Shown here: positions 22,786 to 34,700 of the stretch, one piece after another | How the letters are laid out: each line of letters begins with the position of its first letter | Position numbering within the stretch: position 1 is the first letter of the stretch | Notes under the pieces: generated by a model | What the model was told of the DNA's origin: nothing | The model's input: only the letters and a program-made list of their open reading frames with translations | The model's database searches: none | Program-made: the position numbers and the translations under genes | Assembly (NCBI RefSeq): GCF_000003195.3 | Contig: NC_012870.2 | Coordinates: forward strand, 10,036,501 to 10,100,500 | From: Sorghum bicolor | Lineage: Eukaryota; Streptophyta; Magnoliopsida; Poales; Poaceae | DNA length: 64,000 nt | Direction of reading: 5' to 3'

Positions 22786-23716
22786 ATTTTCAATTTATTT
22801 AAAGTTTTCCTTATATATATTTTTAGAAATTATTTAAATGATTCAAAAAATCATATCTTCAAAAATATTTGTCCTAAATTAGTGAAATTTTTTTTGTTGT
22901 GTTCCTCTTGACCAGAGACACATGTTAAAAATATGAAATTTCATGTTTGAGGTACTTTTGTATGCAGCTTTATTTAAAATGATTTAAATTGAATATGTGC
23001 CTCGTATCTTGTTTAATAAATAAATAATTCTAGGAATACCAGAAAAATATAAATCCAATTTTGTTAGCTTTATTGTAGTGTGTAAATGCTATAAAAAATA
23101 TATTTCTTTGTGCAATTTATCGTTGACAATATAAATGTGAGGAACCCATATGTTCGAGCATAGTTCGGTGGAAAGACTCTTATACGTTTGTGAAGTATGT
23201 ATGTTATGCCTATCTCCAAATGTCTTGAAATATTTTTGGCAAGCTTCTACACTCAAATGATAACCCCACACAAGATCTTAGGATTTTCTGGTCATGCAAG
23301 CTATTATTACATTTTTCTTTGTGCTAAATGAGATGAAAAATAGTGGACTACACCTAGAACCTACTAGGTTTTTCCACCAACCACAAGGAAGTTTTATTTC
23401 CTATGGTATATAAGACCATTTGGAGAAGTTTGGCACCATTTGGAGTCATTTCAGGGGTAGACTTAGTTCAAGCGCTAATTAGTGGGCGACGTCGCACGGA
23501 AATTCAATTAAACCGGATAAAGTAACAAACCACATCAGAAAAATCCCAAACTTGGTGGATTGAACATCAATGGCACTAGTAACCCTTAGTAAAAGTTTGA
23601 GACCAATACGACACCAATGGCACTAGTAACCCTTACATGTAGAAATAGAAAAGGGCACATAGCATAAGGTACACATTTTATCATAAATACATTACATGGT
23701 AAATGACAAATAAAAT

Positions 23717-26700
23717 CTAGGCAGCTACTGTTCTTCCTTGTCCATCGTGACGCACCCAAGGCAACGAGCTCTGTGGAATGCTTCGCTCAACATTCCTTAT
23801 CTTTACTGGATAGTCGTCTACAAAGAGAGACATGTCACTGAACTGGTTAAATTCATCCAAGTCAGATACACCATCAACTCCGATGGCTTGTTGCTTTCCA
23901 GGGAAAACTATGTGTTTTGGATGGTCCGTAATTTTCTTCTTATCATTAGGAGAGAGGACCTGCTCAGCATAGAAGACCTGTGCAGCACGGTTAGCCATTA
24001 TCCATGGATCATCTTTGTAGCCTACCTTGCTTAGATCTAGAACTCTAATCCCATAGTTGTCCACTGTGACATGGTTGTCTTCAACCCATTGACACCGAAA
24101 TACAGGGATCTGAAATGTACCATAGTCTAGTTCCCATATGTCCTCAACGAAGCCAAAGTAAGTTGTTTCCTCACCAGTTTCAGAGTCTAAGGCGTCGCAT
24201 CGAACACCACTATTTTGTGCCATGCTCTTTTAGTCTTTGGACTTGGTACAGAACGTGAAGCCACTAATGTCATAGGTTTGCCAAGTCGTGACCTGGCATG
24301 ATGGCCCAGATGCCAAGACCTTGATGGTGCGATCCTCGAGTGTTTCCCCATCTAGAATGTCCTGCTCCCTTAGCCATGAGGTGAACTGATTCTTATGTTC
24401 CTTCATTATCCATTCATCTGTGTGCCCATGATTATGTTTTTGAAGCTCTTCAATGTGTAGATTGATCAAAGGCTCCATTATCGAGAGCTGATGCAGGACG
24501 CTGTGATGTGCTTCGAGGACCGAATTGTAATCTTTTGGGACCTATGATTTCTTTCCCATCCTACCTCTTCCATTCAGCCTACCCTCGTGTCGTGACGGAG
24601 GCAAACCTATTGCAACCTGGTCTTTTAGGACCCTATTGCAGAATGGACCTCCGGACTCAGTGGCCTCTTCGGTTAAGTACCCCTCTACCATAGACTTCTC
24701 TGGACGAGCACGAGTTGATACATAGCCATTTAGTATTGACATGAAGCGTTCATACGTCCACATCTCATGCAAATACATGGGACCCAATGCCTCTATTTGT
24801 GAAACCAAGTGCACCACAAGGTGAACCATCACATCGAAGAATGCTGGGGGGAAACACATCTCAAACTGTGAAACTGTCTCCACTGTGAATTCCTTAAGAG
24901 ACACCAACTCATCACATTCAATCACCTTCTGTGAGATCCTGTTGAAGAAGTAGCACAACCGTGTAACTGTAACCTTTATCCACACTGGGTTTATAGCCCT
25001 AATGGCAATAGGGAGAAAAGTAGTCAATGACATGACAATCATGTGAGTTGTAGTTGGTGAGTGTAAGGTCTTTCATTGACACAATACTCCGTATGCTAGA
25101 GCAGAATCCAGATGGGACTTTCAATTTCTTCAACCACACACACATCTCATGTTTCTCTTCATTGTTGAGGTTGTAGCTTGCTGCCGGGAGGTGGTACTTC
25201 CCATTTTCTAGCCTAACAGGGTGAAGTTCTTTTTTTTGCCTAACTGTACCATGTCTAAGCGTGAATTTAATCCTTCCTTTGTCTTGCCCTTCATGTCCAA
25301 CAAGGTGCCAATTACGCTTTCAAACACGTTCTTCTGAACGTGCATACCATCGATCGTGTGGCGGACGTCTAACTCTGGCCAGTATTCCAAATACTCGAAG
25401 AAAATTGACTTCTTCTTGAATGTAGCCCCTAGAGCTGGCTTGACATTCTTTCTTGGTTTTCCATCTTTTCTCTTCTTCCCAAAAACAAATTTGAGTTTGC
25501 TGACTATGCTGAAAACTCTTTGGCCTTTACTGTTACCTGATGGAGCAGTAGTCTGTAGTTCACTATTATTGTCAAAGTACTTATCCATCTTTTTTAGTCG
25601 GTACCTGTGTCCTTTTGATAAGAAGCGTTTGTGCCTCATGTACACTATCTTCTTAGATGCAGTTAGGGACACGTAAGCGGTGTCATCTATGCATACCACA
25701 CAACCTAACTTTCCCTTGAACTGCCCTGATAATGTAAAGAGAGCTGGGTAGTCATTGATCGTAACAAAGATAATTGCTCTCAGTGTGAATGATTCTTTGC
25801 GGTACTCGTCGAATATTTGAACACCTGTTTCCCATAGTATCTTCATGTCTTGCATTAAGGGCTCCGAGAAAACATCCATATCAACTCCAGGTTGTGTAGG
25901 TCTAGAGATAAGGATGGTTAGTAAAAGGTACTTTCGCTTCTGCATCAACCATGGAGGGAGGTTGTAGATGGTGAGGATCACTGGCCATGTGATGTGCTTG
26001 CTGCTCCTCTCAGCAAATGGATTCATTCCGTCAGTACTCAGTGCGAACCTAACATTCCTTGGTTCATTAGCAAAGTCCTTGTGGTTTTCATTGAAATCTT
26101 TCCACTGCTGGCCATCGGCTGGGTGCCGAAGCTTCCCATCATCTTTGTGCTCATCAGAAGCATGCCAGCTCATAAGTTGGGCATCCTCTGGGTTAGCAAA
26201 CAAGCACCTCAATCGATCGATCACAGGAAGGTACCACATCACCAAAGCAGGAATCTTTTTCTGCGCATAATAGACTACTTCTTCCTTTTCTTGGCCGGTG
26301 GGTTTTGAACTACTCTTCTGGGTCTTTTGTTGGGCCTTCTTTCGTTTTTTGCCCTTAGGCACAGAGGCAACACACTCTTCCTCTATGTAGTCTTTATTTG
26401 TCTTGTACCTACTTGCACCACACTTGGGACAGCTGTCCAAGTCTCTATAATCATCGCCTCGATATAGGATACAATGATTTCTACAAGCGTGGATCTTCTC
26501 AACACCCATTGTGAGTGGGCTGATTAGCTTCTTTGCATAATATGTGTTAGCAGACACTTTGTTATCCTTAGGAAGCATGTCTGCGATAATGCTTAAGAAC
26601 GCATCAAAGCCAGCATCAGAAAGACCATATCTAGCTTTGCACACCAACAATTTTAGCACAGACCACAGCGTCGTGAACTCTTTGGTGCAACCCTTGGACT

Positions 26701-27247
26701 CATCATACAAAGGCTCTTCTACTGCCTTCATTAGGGCCTCCATACCTTTCATGAAGAACACTGATGGATCTTCCGCATGACGACGCAACATTGCCTCTAG
26801 AAATTCTGCATCTTCCGCAGCCATGTTAGTTTCGGTGCCATCTTCATTTCCTCCAATAAAACTATGATCAGGAACATTTGGCACAACATGTTCAGTGGCT
26901 AGACCATCGGTATTAGGTTGTTGTGTCTCATGTACGAACTCAAACCCGTCAATAATTCTAGTTGTATAAGGCGCAGAGCTACCCTCTCCATACTTTGTCC
27001 AAATCAAGTAATCTTTCATAAATCCTCGACGGACCAGATGAGTAAGGATTTGTTGAATGTCATCAGATACAACAAGATTTCTACAATCCATGCATGGACA
27101 ATGTATGTGCGTCTTTCTTGTTCTTGAAGCATGGTTTTGAGCAGCATCAATAAACCTCTGGACCTTTGTTATGTATGATGGATCTAGTCTTGATAAATTA
27201 TACATCCAAAATGACCTCTCCATCACTACCTGTAAAACACCATTCAT
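23717..27247 (-). pseudogene. CACTA TNPD transposase (tnp2 family), frameshifted
   Basis: A 679-codon open frame (27247-25208) starts with a transposase-associated N-terminal domain (about residues 10-90; HCPCMDCRN). Next comes a Cys-rich segment (CRNHCILY...CPKCG) and then the tnp2 catalytic region (about 360-660). At 25231-25238 an A8 run shifts the frame: one more A would continue into LHPVRLENGKYHLPAASYN, as in other tnp2 proteins. A second shift near 25035 leads to a DUF4218 part (25042-24542), which ends in TAG. A further stop separates the last segment, a DUF4216 part (24223-23717). Domain order equals that of known TNPD proteins, so family assignment is firm, but at least two shifts and two stops prevent one product. 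Confidence 0.88.
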
Positions 27248-27351
27248 ATGATCTAAGGGTTTACAAAGGATTTATCTAGGGTTTATTAGCTAGGGTTTAT
27301 GGTTAAGCTTGAGATTAAAAGAAAAAATCTAAGTTACATAATTAAAAAATA

Positions 27352-28340
27352 ATCTAAGTATAGCATAACTATATAAATACATCATTCATTATAAATAGAT
27401 AGATGATGTGGAAGGTGATAATAAAAAACCTAACTACCATATAATTAAAAAAATCCACAATTATCTCTCTACATAAATATACAAAGAACACACCATTGGT
27501 TTAATCTTGTAAAAACTAGCTAAATTGAGAAGCAAACATGTTGAGAGGCATTATCCAACCATATTAAGCAACCCCATCTAACCATATCAACAAATAAAGA
27601 CAAGAGGCTAGTTATTCTTCTCTCTCACTCATAAAACATACATACATGTTGATAAATAAATTGAAAAATTTATAAAGAGAGAGAGAGACATAAATTAGAA
27701 AACCTAAGTATAGCATAACTATATAAATACAACATTCATTATAAATAGATAGATGATGTGGAAGGTGATAATAAAAAACCTAACTACCATATAATTAAAA
27801 AATCCACAATTATCTCTCTATATAAATATACAAAGAACACACCATTGGTTTAATCTTGTAAAAACTAGCTAAATTGAGAAGCAAACATGTTGAGAGGCAT
27901 TATCCAACCATATTAAACAAACCCATCTAACCATATCAACAAATAAAGACAAAAAGCTAGCTATTCTTCTCTCTCACTCATAAAACATACATACATGTTG
28001 ATAAATAAATTGAAAATTTTATAAAGAGAGAGACATAAATTAGAAAACCGAAGTATAGCATAACTATATAAATACAACATTCATTATAAATAGATAGATG
28101 ATGTGGAAGGTGACAATAAAAAACCTAACTATCATATAATTAAAAAAAATTAACAATTATCTCTCTACATAAATATACAAGAACACACCATTGGTTTAAT
28201 CTTGTAAAAACTAGCTAAATTGAGAAGCAAACATGTTGAGAGACATTATCCAACCATATTAAACAACCCTATCTAACCATATCAACAAATCAAGACAAAA
28301 AGCTAGCTATTCTTCTCTCTCACTCATGGTGAAACCCTAG
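27352..28340. repeat. Three tandem copies of a ~347-bp unit
   Basis: Copies start near 27357, 27707 and 28052 (agtatagcataactatataa), spaced 350 and 345 bp, and are more than 90% alike by eye. They lie between the TNPD start codon and its presumed leader exon, and so probably inside a 5' intron. Confidence 0.88.
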
Positions 28341-28540
28341 ATCCAAAAAGTGGCTCAAATTGAGCTAGAATGAGCAAATTGAGGCAATAGAAACATAAAC
28401 TAACCTCTTTTAGCAACCTCCTTCCTAGAAATAAAGATCAAAACCTCCCCCTTGTATTTTGAGAAATCTGGAACTCCAAAATCGCCCCCAATGGAAGGTG
28501 GGTGCGAGATACTGTGTTCCGGTCGAGGAGGAAGAAGAGG

Positions 28541-28690
28541 TATTTATATAGAGATAACACAGGCGGTTGCTTAAGTCAACCGCCTGTGATAAACGTTTCC
28601 ACAGACGGCCGAAAATCTCTGACACCGCCCGATTTATACCACAGGCGCGTCGTAACTGGAACCGCCTGTGGTATAAAAAGGGGGCGCTTG
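28541..28690 (-). promoter_or_regulatory. Right CACTA repeat cluster and TNPD core promoter
   Basis: Read on the minus strand, several GGCGGTT or CCGCCTGTG repeats, including a GGCGGTTGACTTAAGCAACC near-palindrome, are followed at once by a TATA-like box (complement of 28541-28552) and a leader. Subterminal repeats directly upstream of the transposase promoter are the normal 5' layout of CACTA elements. Confidence 0.65.
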
Positions 28691-28719
28691 TATTTGTCAT
28701 ATTTTATTTTTTAGATAAT

Positions 28720-31380
28720 CAAAAGAATCCCGGCTTCATCCATGAAACAGAGGAATCATGTCACACTTATTGCACCAAAGTAACACACTCAAATATTCAT
28801 ACAACATTAAGAGCTCACAAAACATTCCTAAAACCGAAATATCATCCAATGAGGGAAAAAAAGACGTTGAACTTTGAGGTGTAGGCCCGTAGCACGCAAG
28901 ATTGATGATCAACTTAGCAACATCACTGTACTGCAACTAACTTTAGGACTGGAGCCAATATATTCCTTTAAATAAAGGTAAAACCTAAAAACAATTAGGT
29001 TTGCATTTATCAAACACGATATCATTTCTTAAGTCAAATAGACCATTGTTCCCATATTAGTAGTAAAAAGTTTTGTTTTTCCTTCCCTTCTTGGTTATAC
29101 CAAACAGCAAATACATGCTCCACATCTAAAGGTAAGGGTGATACCAAACACAATAGGTAACATCCACCAAAGAAATTTAGCATAGCGGTACTTAGGTCTT
29201 GTTTAGTTTCCCACCTAAAAAATTTCCTTCCATCCCATCAAATCTTTAGACACATGCATGGAACATTAAATATAGATAAAAAAATAAACTAATTACACAG
29301 TTTGGTTAAAAATCACGAGACGAATCTTTTAAGCCTAGTTAGTCTATGATTAGCTTTAAATGCTACAGTAACCCACATATGCTAATGACAGATTAATTAT
29401 GCTTAATAGATTTGTCTTGTAGTTTCCAGAGGAGCTATGTAATTTATTTTTTTTATTAGTTTCTAAAAACTCTTCTCGACATCCTTCCGACACATCCGAT
29501 GTGACATCCAAAAAATTTTATCTTCAATCTAAACAGAGCCTTAAAGAAAGAATATTGAGTAGTCTCAACAGTGCTACAACCTACAGACCCACATCAGTAG
29601 ACCTAGCTATGCCACTCTAGTAGGCTCGTAGCTAAGTTATGTTTTGTTAGTGTCACCTCTTTTTATTCAAGTTTATATAGAAGAGTGTCTAATTTTAAAT
29701 AGATATATTTCAAAAATATATTGTGCTAAATATAATGATATATATTTGGTAGGTGGAATAAATTTGGGTTAAGCTTAGAGTCATTAGGTAAAACAATACA
29801 CTCTTTTTTACAAAACAGTTCGAGACTAGCTACTCGAGTTCAATGGCAAACAATCGAAGTGGGTTTCAAATTTTCGCATGTTACTCATTAACTGGTACGA
29901 TGTTTGCCACATCTCGTAGCACCTACCTCTGCACCAAGCAAGCAACAATGAGCATCCATATGCTCGATTATATTAGGGTATTCTCGAACAACATCCATTT
30001 GACTCACAGTCACAGGGCGGCTAATTGTTGACTTGTTATACTTACGCACAACTAACCTAGTACGCGGTGCGCCGCCCGCTAATTGCAGACAGTTGGGGCC
30101 TAACTTTGCATGGCTGTTAAGTTGTCGCATGTCTTTACAGGGAATCATCAAAGATCCAATAATCGATCGTTGACTCATAAAACACTACACCACCGACCCA
30201 GCACCGCTGAACGCGGGCGCGCGGTTACCGATTATATATAATCATATACTTGATCCCATTCTTTGGAGCGATATGTTTCTCTATCCTGATCCTTGAATGA
30301 ATACGTACAATGTTTGCACAGGCAACTCACGCCTCTAATTATCTACTTGACAATCAATCATCACTCACATGTGCATATATCAACCATGTATACGCAGATT
30401 ACTATGCTTGAAGCGAGATATACCAAGTGCCGCACTTTTAACTATGATCCTAAGCGATATTTCTATGTTTAGCATATGATGGAATGATTCAAAGCCTCTC
30501 TTAATTAGAGCTGGCTCCAAATTTTTGCACCCAACTATATGTGCAAGTCCATCTTGATTATTGAAAAGTCACGCGCAAGCATAAGATGAAATACTCTTAT
30601 TACGACTATTCGTTTTAGAGGAGGACGAAAGAGTGGGTGAGGTTCAAATTACTACCGGAAACAAATCAAGGAGTTACGATTTGGATTGATGATCTTTTGA
30701 TTTAAATTAATGAGGGGTAAAATGAAAGGAATAGAATAGTTGCACATACTTGTCTATTAGTACGAGAAAAAGAAGAAAGATCGACCACGGTGTATAGGCC
30801 CGCTGCCGCTAGTATCAGCCACCGCACTCTCATTGAGCCCGAGGTCGCTGAAAGCATATTGGTGCTGTGGGCCTCCCACGCCACCCACAGGACGAACTGA
30901 TCGGGCGCACTACACCACGGCCCGATTGGCTGATGGGTCATGCGTATACTGGGGTAATAGTACGACGAAACTGACGAAAGGGATGCACATACAGCGGTAT
31001 AGAAGTCGACAAGGCCTAGCCCTCACACACATATGAATTCGTGCGATTCAATCAGAAGCCAGGAACCTTGCACGATTTTGTGCGACTTCCGCACAAAAAT
31101 ATAAATTACTGCGTTGCGTGAACAAATATCGGCACCAAGGCACCAAAAGATATGCAAGCACATGAATACTCAGTACAAGAGTACAAGACCGACGTTGCTG
31201 AGCAACGAACAAAGCCAACATGAGTTCAGCTGTGGCCGTGTTACAGTTCAAAAGCTAAAAGAAAAACCAGACAAAGCACTACCGAGTTAATCCAGAGTTC
31301 GATCTTAATTATACAGATGTTTCACAGTTTCGCCGAACGGCCCAATACAGAGCACAAGCTTAGTTTCACTTACAACACAC
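28720..31380. other. Intergenic stretch with a MITE, no gene
   Basis: Apart from the MITE at 29195-29540, I see no supported gene here. A weak protein-like stretch on the minus strand near 29900-30020 (MDVVREYPN) could be a very old gypsy polyprotein scrap but is too short to call. Confidence 0.45.
29195..29540. mobile_element. Tourist-like MITE, GGYCTTGTTTAG family, 346 bp
   Basis: It starts GGTCTTGTTTAGTTTC and ends AATCTAAACAGAGCC, with TTA at 29192-29194 and 29541-29543. It is the longest and least deleted copy of the family repeated at 41-47 kb. Confidence 0.8.
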
Positions 31381-31409
31381 TAGCGCTACACATGGGTGGT
31401 GGAACGTGA

Positions 31410-31430
31410 AAGCCAAGAATGAATTGCCTG
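31410..31430 (-). promoter_or_regulatory. miR169 target site in the NF-YA 3' UTR
   Basis: The plus strand reads agccaagaatgaattgcctg, which differs from the mature miR169 sequence at about two positions. The minus-strand NF-YA transcript therefore carries the complementary site about 350 nt after its stop codon. Cleavage of NF-YA messages by miR169 at a 3' UTR site is established in grasses and Arabidopsis, and the location here is as expected. Confidence 0.85.
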
Positions 31431-31778
31431 AAACAGCATACACCCATATGGCATTGGACACCTGATGGACTCCTGCGCCCAGATTGCATTGCATGCCTAC
31501 CTCGGTACAAAGCTCATTCAGGTGAACGAGCGTTACCGCAGATATGGCTGCGCATACTGTGGAGCTACGAGTCCGGTTTCAAATGCCTATGCCTGTGGGC
31601 AGAAACTGCTGTTCTAGGATGCCAGAGCCAGAACGCTACTTCAAGCCCCGTTCTGTCGTAGCTGTAGTAAGTCAGGAGGGACATGGAGATGCTCGGAGTT
31701 ACCATCTCCTAGGGCATGCAGAAGCAGGGTATAAGAAATGGAAATGCATGCACTCAAATCAGGTGGAGTATGAAGAGA

Positions 31779-34700
31779 TTATGGAGCAACTGTACTACCT
31801 TTCTTAGGCTCAGCTCTACCATTGGGAGTACCATTGTCACTTTTCTTTGTGTTTAGGAAGCGTCCCCCATTTCCTCTTGCCCTCCTCATCGCGTGCTGAT
31901 GACGAGACTCATGAAGGTATGGCTGCAACATCAAATGCAAGTTCTTAGCAAACTTTCAAGTTATATTCTTCACTTATGAGTATAACTCAACCACTCAAGG
32001 GCATCCGGAAATAACCAAGATACATAGTTTTCTAAGAACAAGCTGAAAGTCACTGATCCTCGATCTTGAAAAGTATAAGGGAAGTACAGAGGAGGCATGG
32101 TCATAATACTACTACACTAACCTTTCTGGCTTTGACCACCTTTTTCTCAAGTTCAGCCTTGGCACGTGACTGCCGTCGTCTTAAAATACCATGGTACTGC
32201 TTGGCATTTACATAAACAGGCTCCTCGGATACTTCAAGAGGTAATGGCATTCGAGATTGGGTTAGTCCAGGTAGCTGAAAATGAGCCTGCACAGACAAAG
32301 GTAAACGTAAGGCGCTTTATACATTAAAAAAAAAAAAGAGTACCACAACACAAGCAGAAGGGAATTGCTTTGAGTACAACAATTTGAATACAACTAAAGT
32401 ACAATAAACAGTTCTCATCCATGTGACTATGTGAGCTTAACAGTTGGAATCTTGAGTTGTATTCAAATCATTGTGCGTGTAGCAGTCCTCTTTTTGTTTT
32501 TTCCAAGTTAATTCAGGCAGTTCCATTAAGCTTTGAACACAAAGAGGTATTGATATACATAATTACATAGATTGTATTTTTTCGCAAAAAAAATTACATA
32601 GATTGTATAAAGTAGAGATGAATTCATCTGTTCAGAGTGTTGTACTTGATCCAAAGACATCTGAGCACTACCATCTTCCATAGTTATGACAACCTTACTT
32701 TTTTCTTCTTTTGACACCTTTATTGGGACAAGCTGTAGTGTCAGTTCTTGTGCACATACACACACACACACACCCCCCCCACCCCCCCACCCCCAACATG
32801 CATACAACCAAACGTTTCTTCTTACCGTAGGTTACCATTTTTTAAAACCAAAAAAGCAACCCAACTATTTTCAATTCAACTTTGCTTCGATTTTCTGGAT
32901 CATGTGCTGTAATTTTAATAGGAAGCATGGTCATAAGACTGACAATTGTTCAATACATCTCCACTCTCTGTAATTCTTTATCTCAGATTTCATATTTTGC
33001 TTAAGCATACTAGTAGCTAGTGCTGTTATTAGACCAGTGCTATTAAAATTTGCATAAAGGGGCCCCATGGTTTATAATGCTTAAATCAGCATAGAATAGT
33101 ACCACAGCTTGACTTCCATAGGGAGCAACCATGCCTGAGTAGTAAGGATCTGGGTACTGATATGCTGCAGAAGCCTACACGAGGAAAGATATAAACATGA
33201 GACAGGAAACACGTTGCCTCACAAGTTCTCAGAAATGGAAACATAAACAGACAAGAAACAGAGTCCATAGAGAAAAGGGTACACACAATTGATTGGTTCA
33301 GTTCCAGCTGTGAGTATGGTGCCAAATACTCTGGCACCAAAGCAGGTATCTGCGATGTGGCATGGTTCTTTTCTTGACCAGAGCTTCCATCTGGAATTAA
33401 AGTAACATCAGTTCTTGATTTCTTTTGTTGGTAGCAAAAAGTTGGTTGGAGCTAAAAGGCTTTCTTATTATTGTTGTTAGGTAGCAAAAGATCTACTTTT
33501 GTTGCCAACGCAATGATTGATAATGAATCAAACTCTTCAAATCTAACACTATAGCATGTTTATCCAAGTAGAACGTGTACAGCTGTACTCACACCAATGT
33601 TTAAAACATTACGTAAGGAAGTAGCATTCTCCTCTCATCTGACATTACAGAGTGCAGCATTGTCAACAGAGGCAAACCAATACTATGAAAATTTCAAAAC
33701 AAGGAGCATTAGCCAAAGAAAAGAGGGAGGGAGGGGGGGAGGGAGGGATGGATGGAGGGGAGGGGGCTATACCAAAGTTGGATTCAACAGCCTGAGCTGT
33801 TTATAACATCCTTTCAAGGCAGTCAAATGATTCTTGCAAGGAACCATTTAACCTGCTAATGGTGAGATATGATAATACAAAAACGGACACAGGAGCGATG
33901 CAAATCAGTTTTACAGAAGATTGCAGCTTGCTGGGAGCACATTCTCGTGGAGGTATACAAAGAGATAGTCATAAGTAGCTACTGTTGAAATTCTAACATC
34001 TTAACTGACCACTTTTTTGCATTTTTTGCATCAAAACAAACTCAATTATGTTGTTATCATACACATTTCTTTCTTTTTAGTCAATGCAATCAAGGTTCCA
34101 CCAAGCTGCTGGAAAATTGATAAAAGGATGAAATACTTGGCCAAGCAGTGGAAGTTAGGATTAATTAGACAAGCAGGATGCACCAGAAACCTTTTTTCTG
34201 GTACAGAGTGGCAGGAGCTCTGCCGATCATTTTGATGGAGAAGGAAACAGTATAAAGCTTTACAAAAAGAAGCTGAGCACCAGGCTCGTGAGCCAAACTC
34301 CCAGGGAGGCAGGAACCCCAGAAACAAAGACAGAAACTCAAATTATAGACATTTAGATGCTTAAGCTATCTGCAAATGACTACTGTGATTACTTCTGCAG
34401 ACATGAGTTCTCTAAGTCATGCAAGCATTTGATGCAAAAAGTTCTATAATAGGGCAATGCTATGGTACACTCTTTACTTCCTACGAGGTAATACCTCAAA
34501 AGAATCTGAGCCGTTGATTTTTTTTATTTTTACAATTAATTAGTTAACTTGAGAAAAGAGAAAAAGATTTCAGATCCTTAAATCAAGGGAGAGACATGAG
34601 TGGGCGCATGTCCTTTCCTTGTTTGTTCCATGACTGTGCAGCTCTCCATACATGTAATATTATTTTATTTGAAAAAATTAGACCAATGCAAAGAAAAACT

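Larger units (their letters stand above)
12112..28700 (-). mobile_element. CACTA (En/Spm) transposon region with nested insertions
   Basis: The left limit starts CACTATACAGGCGG at 12112, matching the CACTA terminus, and is followed by inverted GGCGG-type subterminal repeats. Reading leftward from 28.7 kb come a subterminal cluster, a TATA-like box (complement of 28541-28552), a leader, an intron with tandem repeats, the TNPD transposase, another repeat cluster, a GC-rich leader and the second ORF with its protease domain. Both ORFs are broken, so the element is dead unless helped in trans. I could not find a matching TAGTG terminus or a 3-bp duplication on the right. This may therefore be one large element with a lost 5' end, or two related elements side by side meeting near 22.6 kb. 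Confidence 0.85.

Noticed and set aside
23041..23080. TGTAGTG at 23074-23080 as the right end of a CACTA element
   Set aside because: Its inner sequence does not pair with CACTATACAGGCGG and the flanking triplet TGT does not match GCA at 12109-12111.
29888..30178. Possible gypsy polyprotein scrap (MDVVREYPN)
   Set aside because: Only about nine residues resemble the RT entry region, and the following residues do not.
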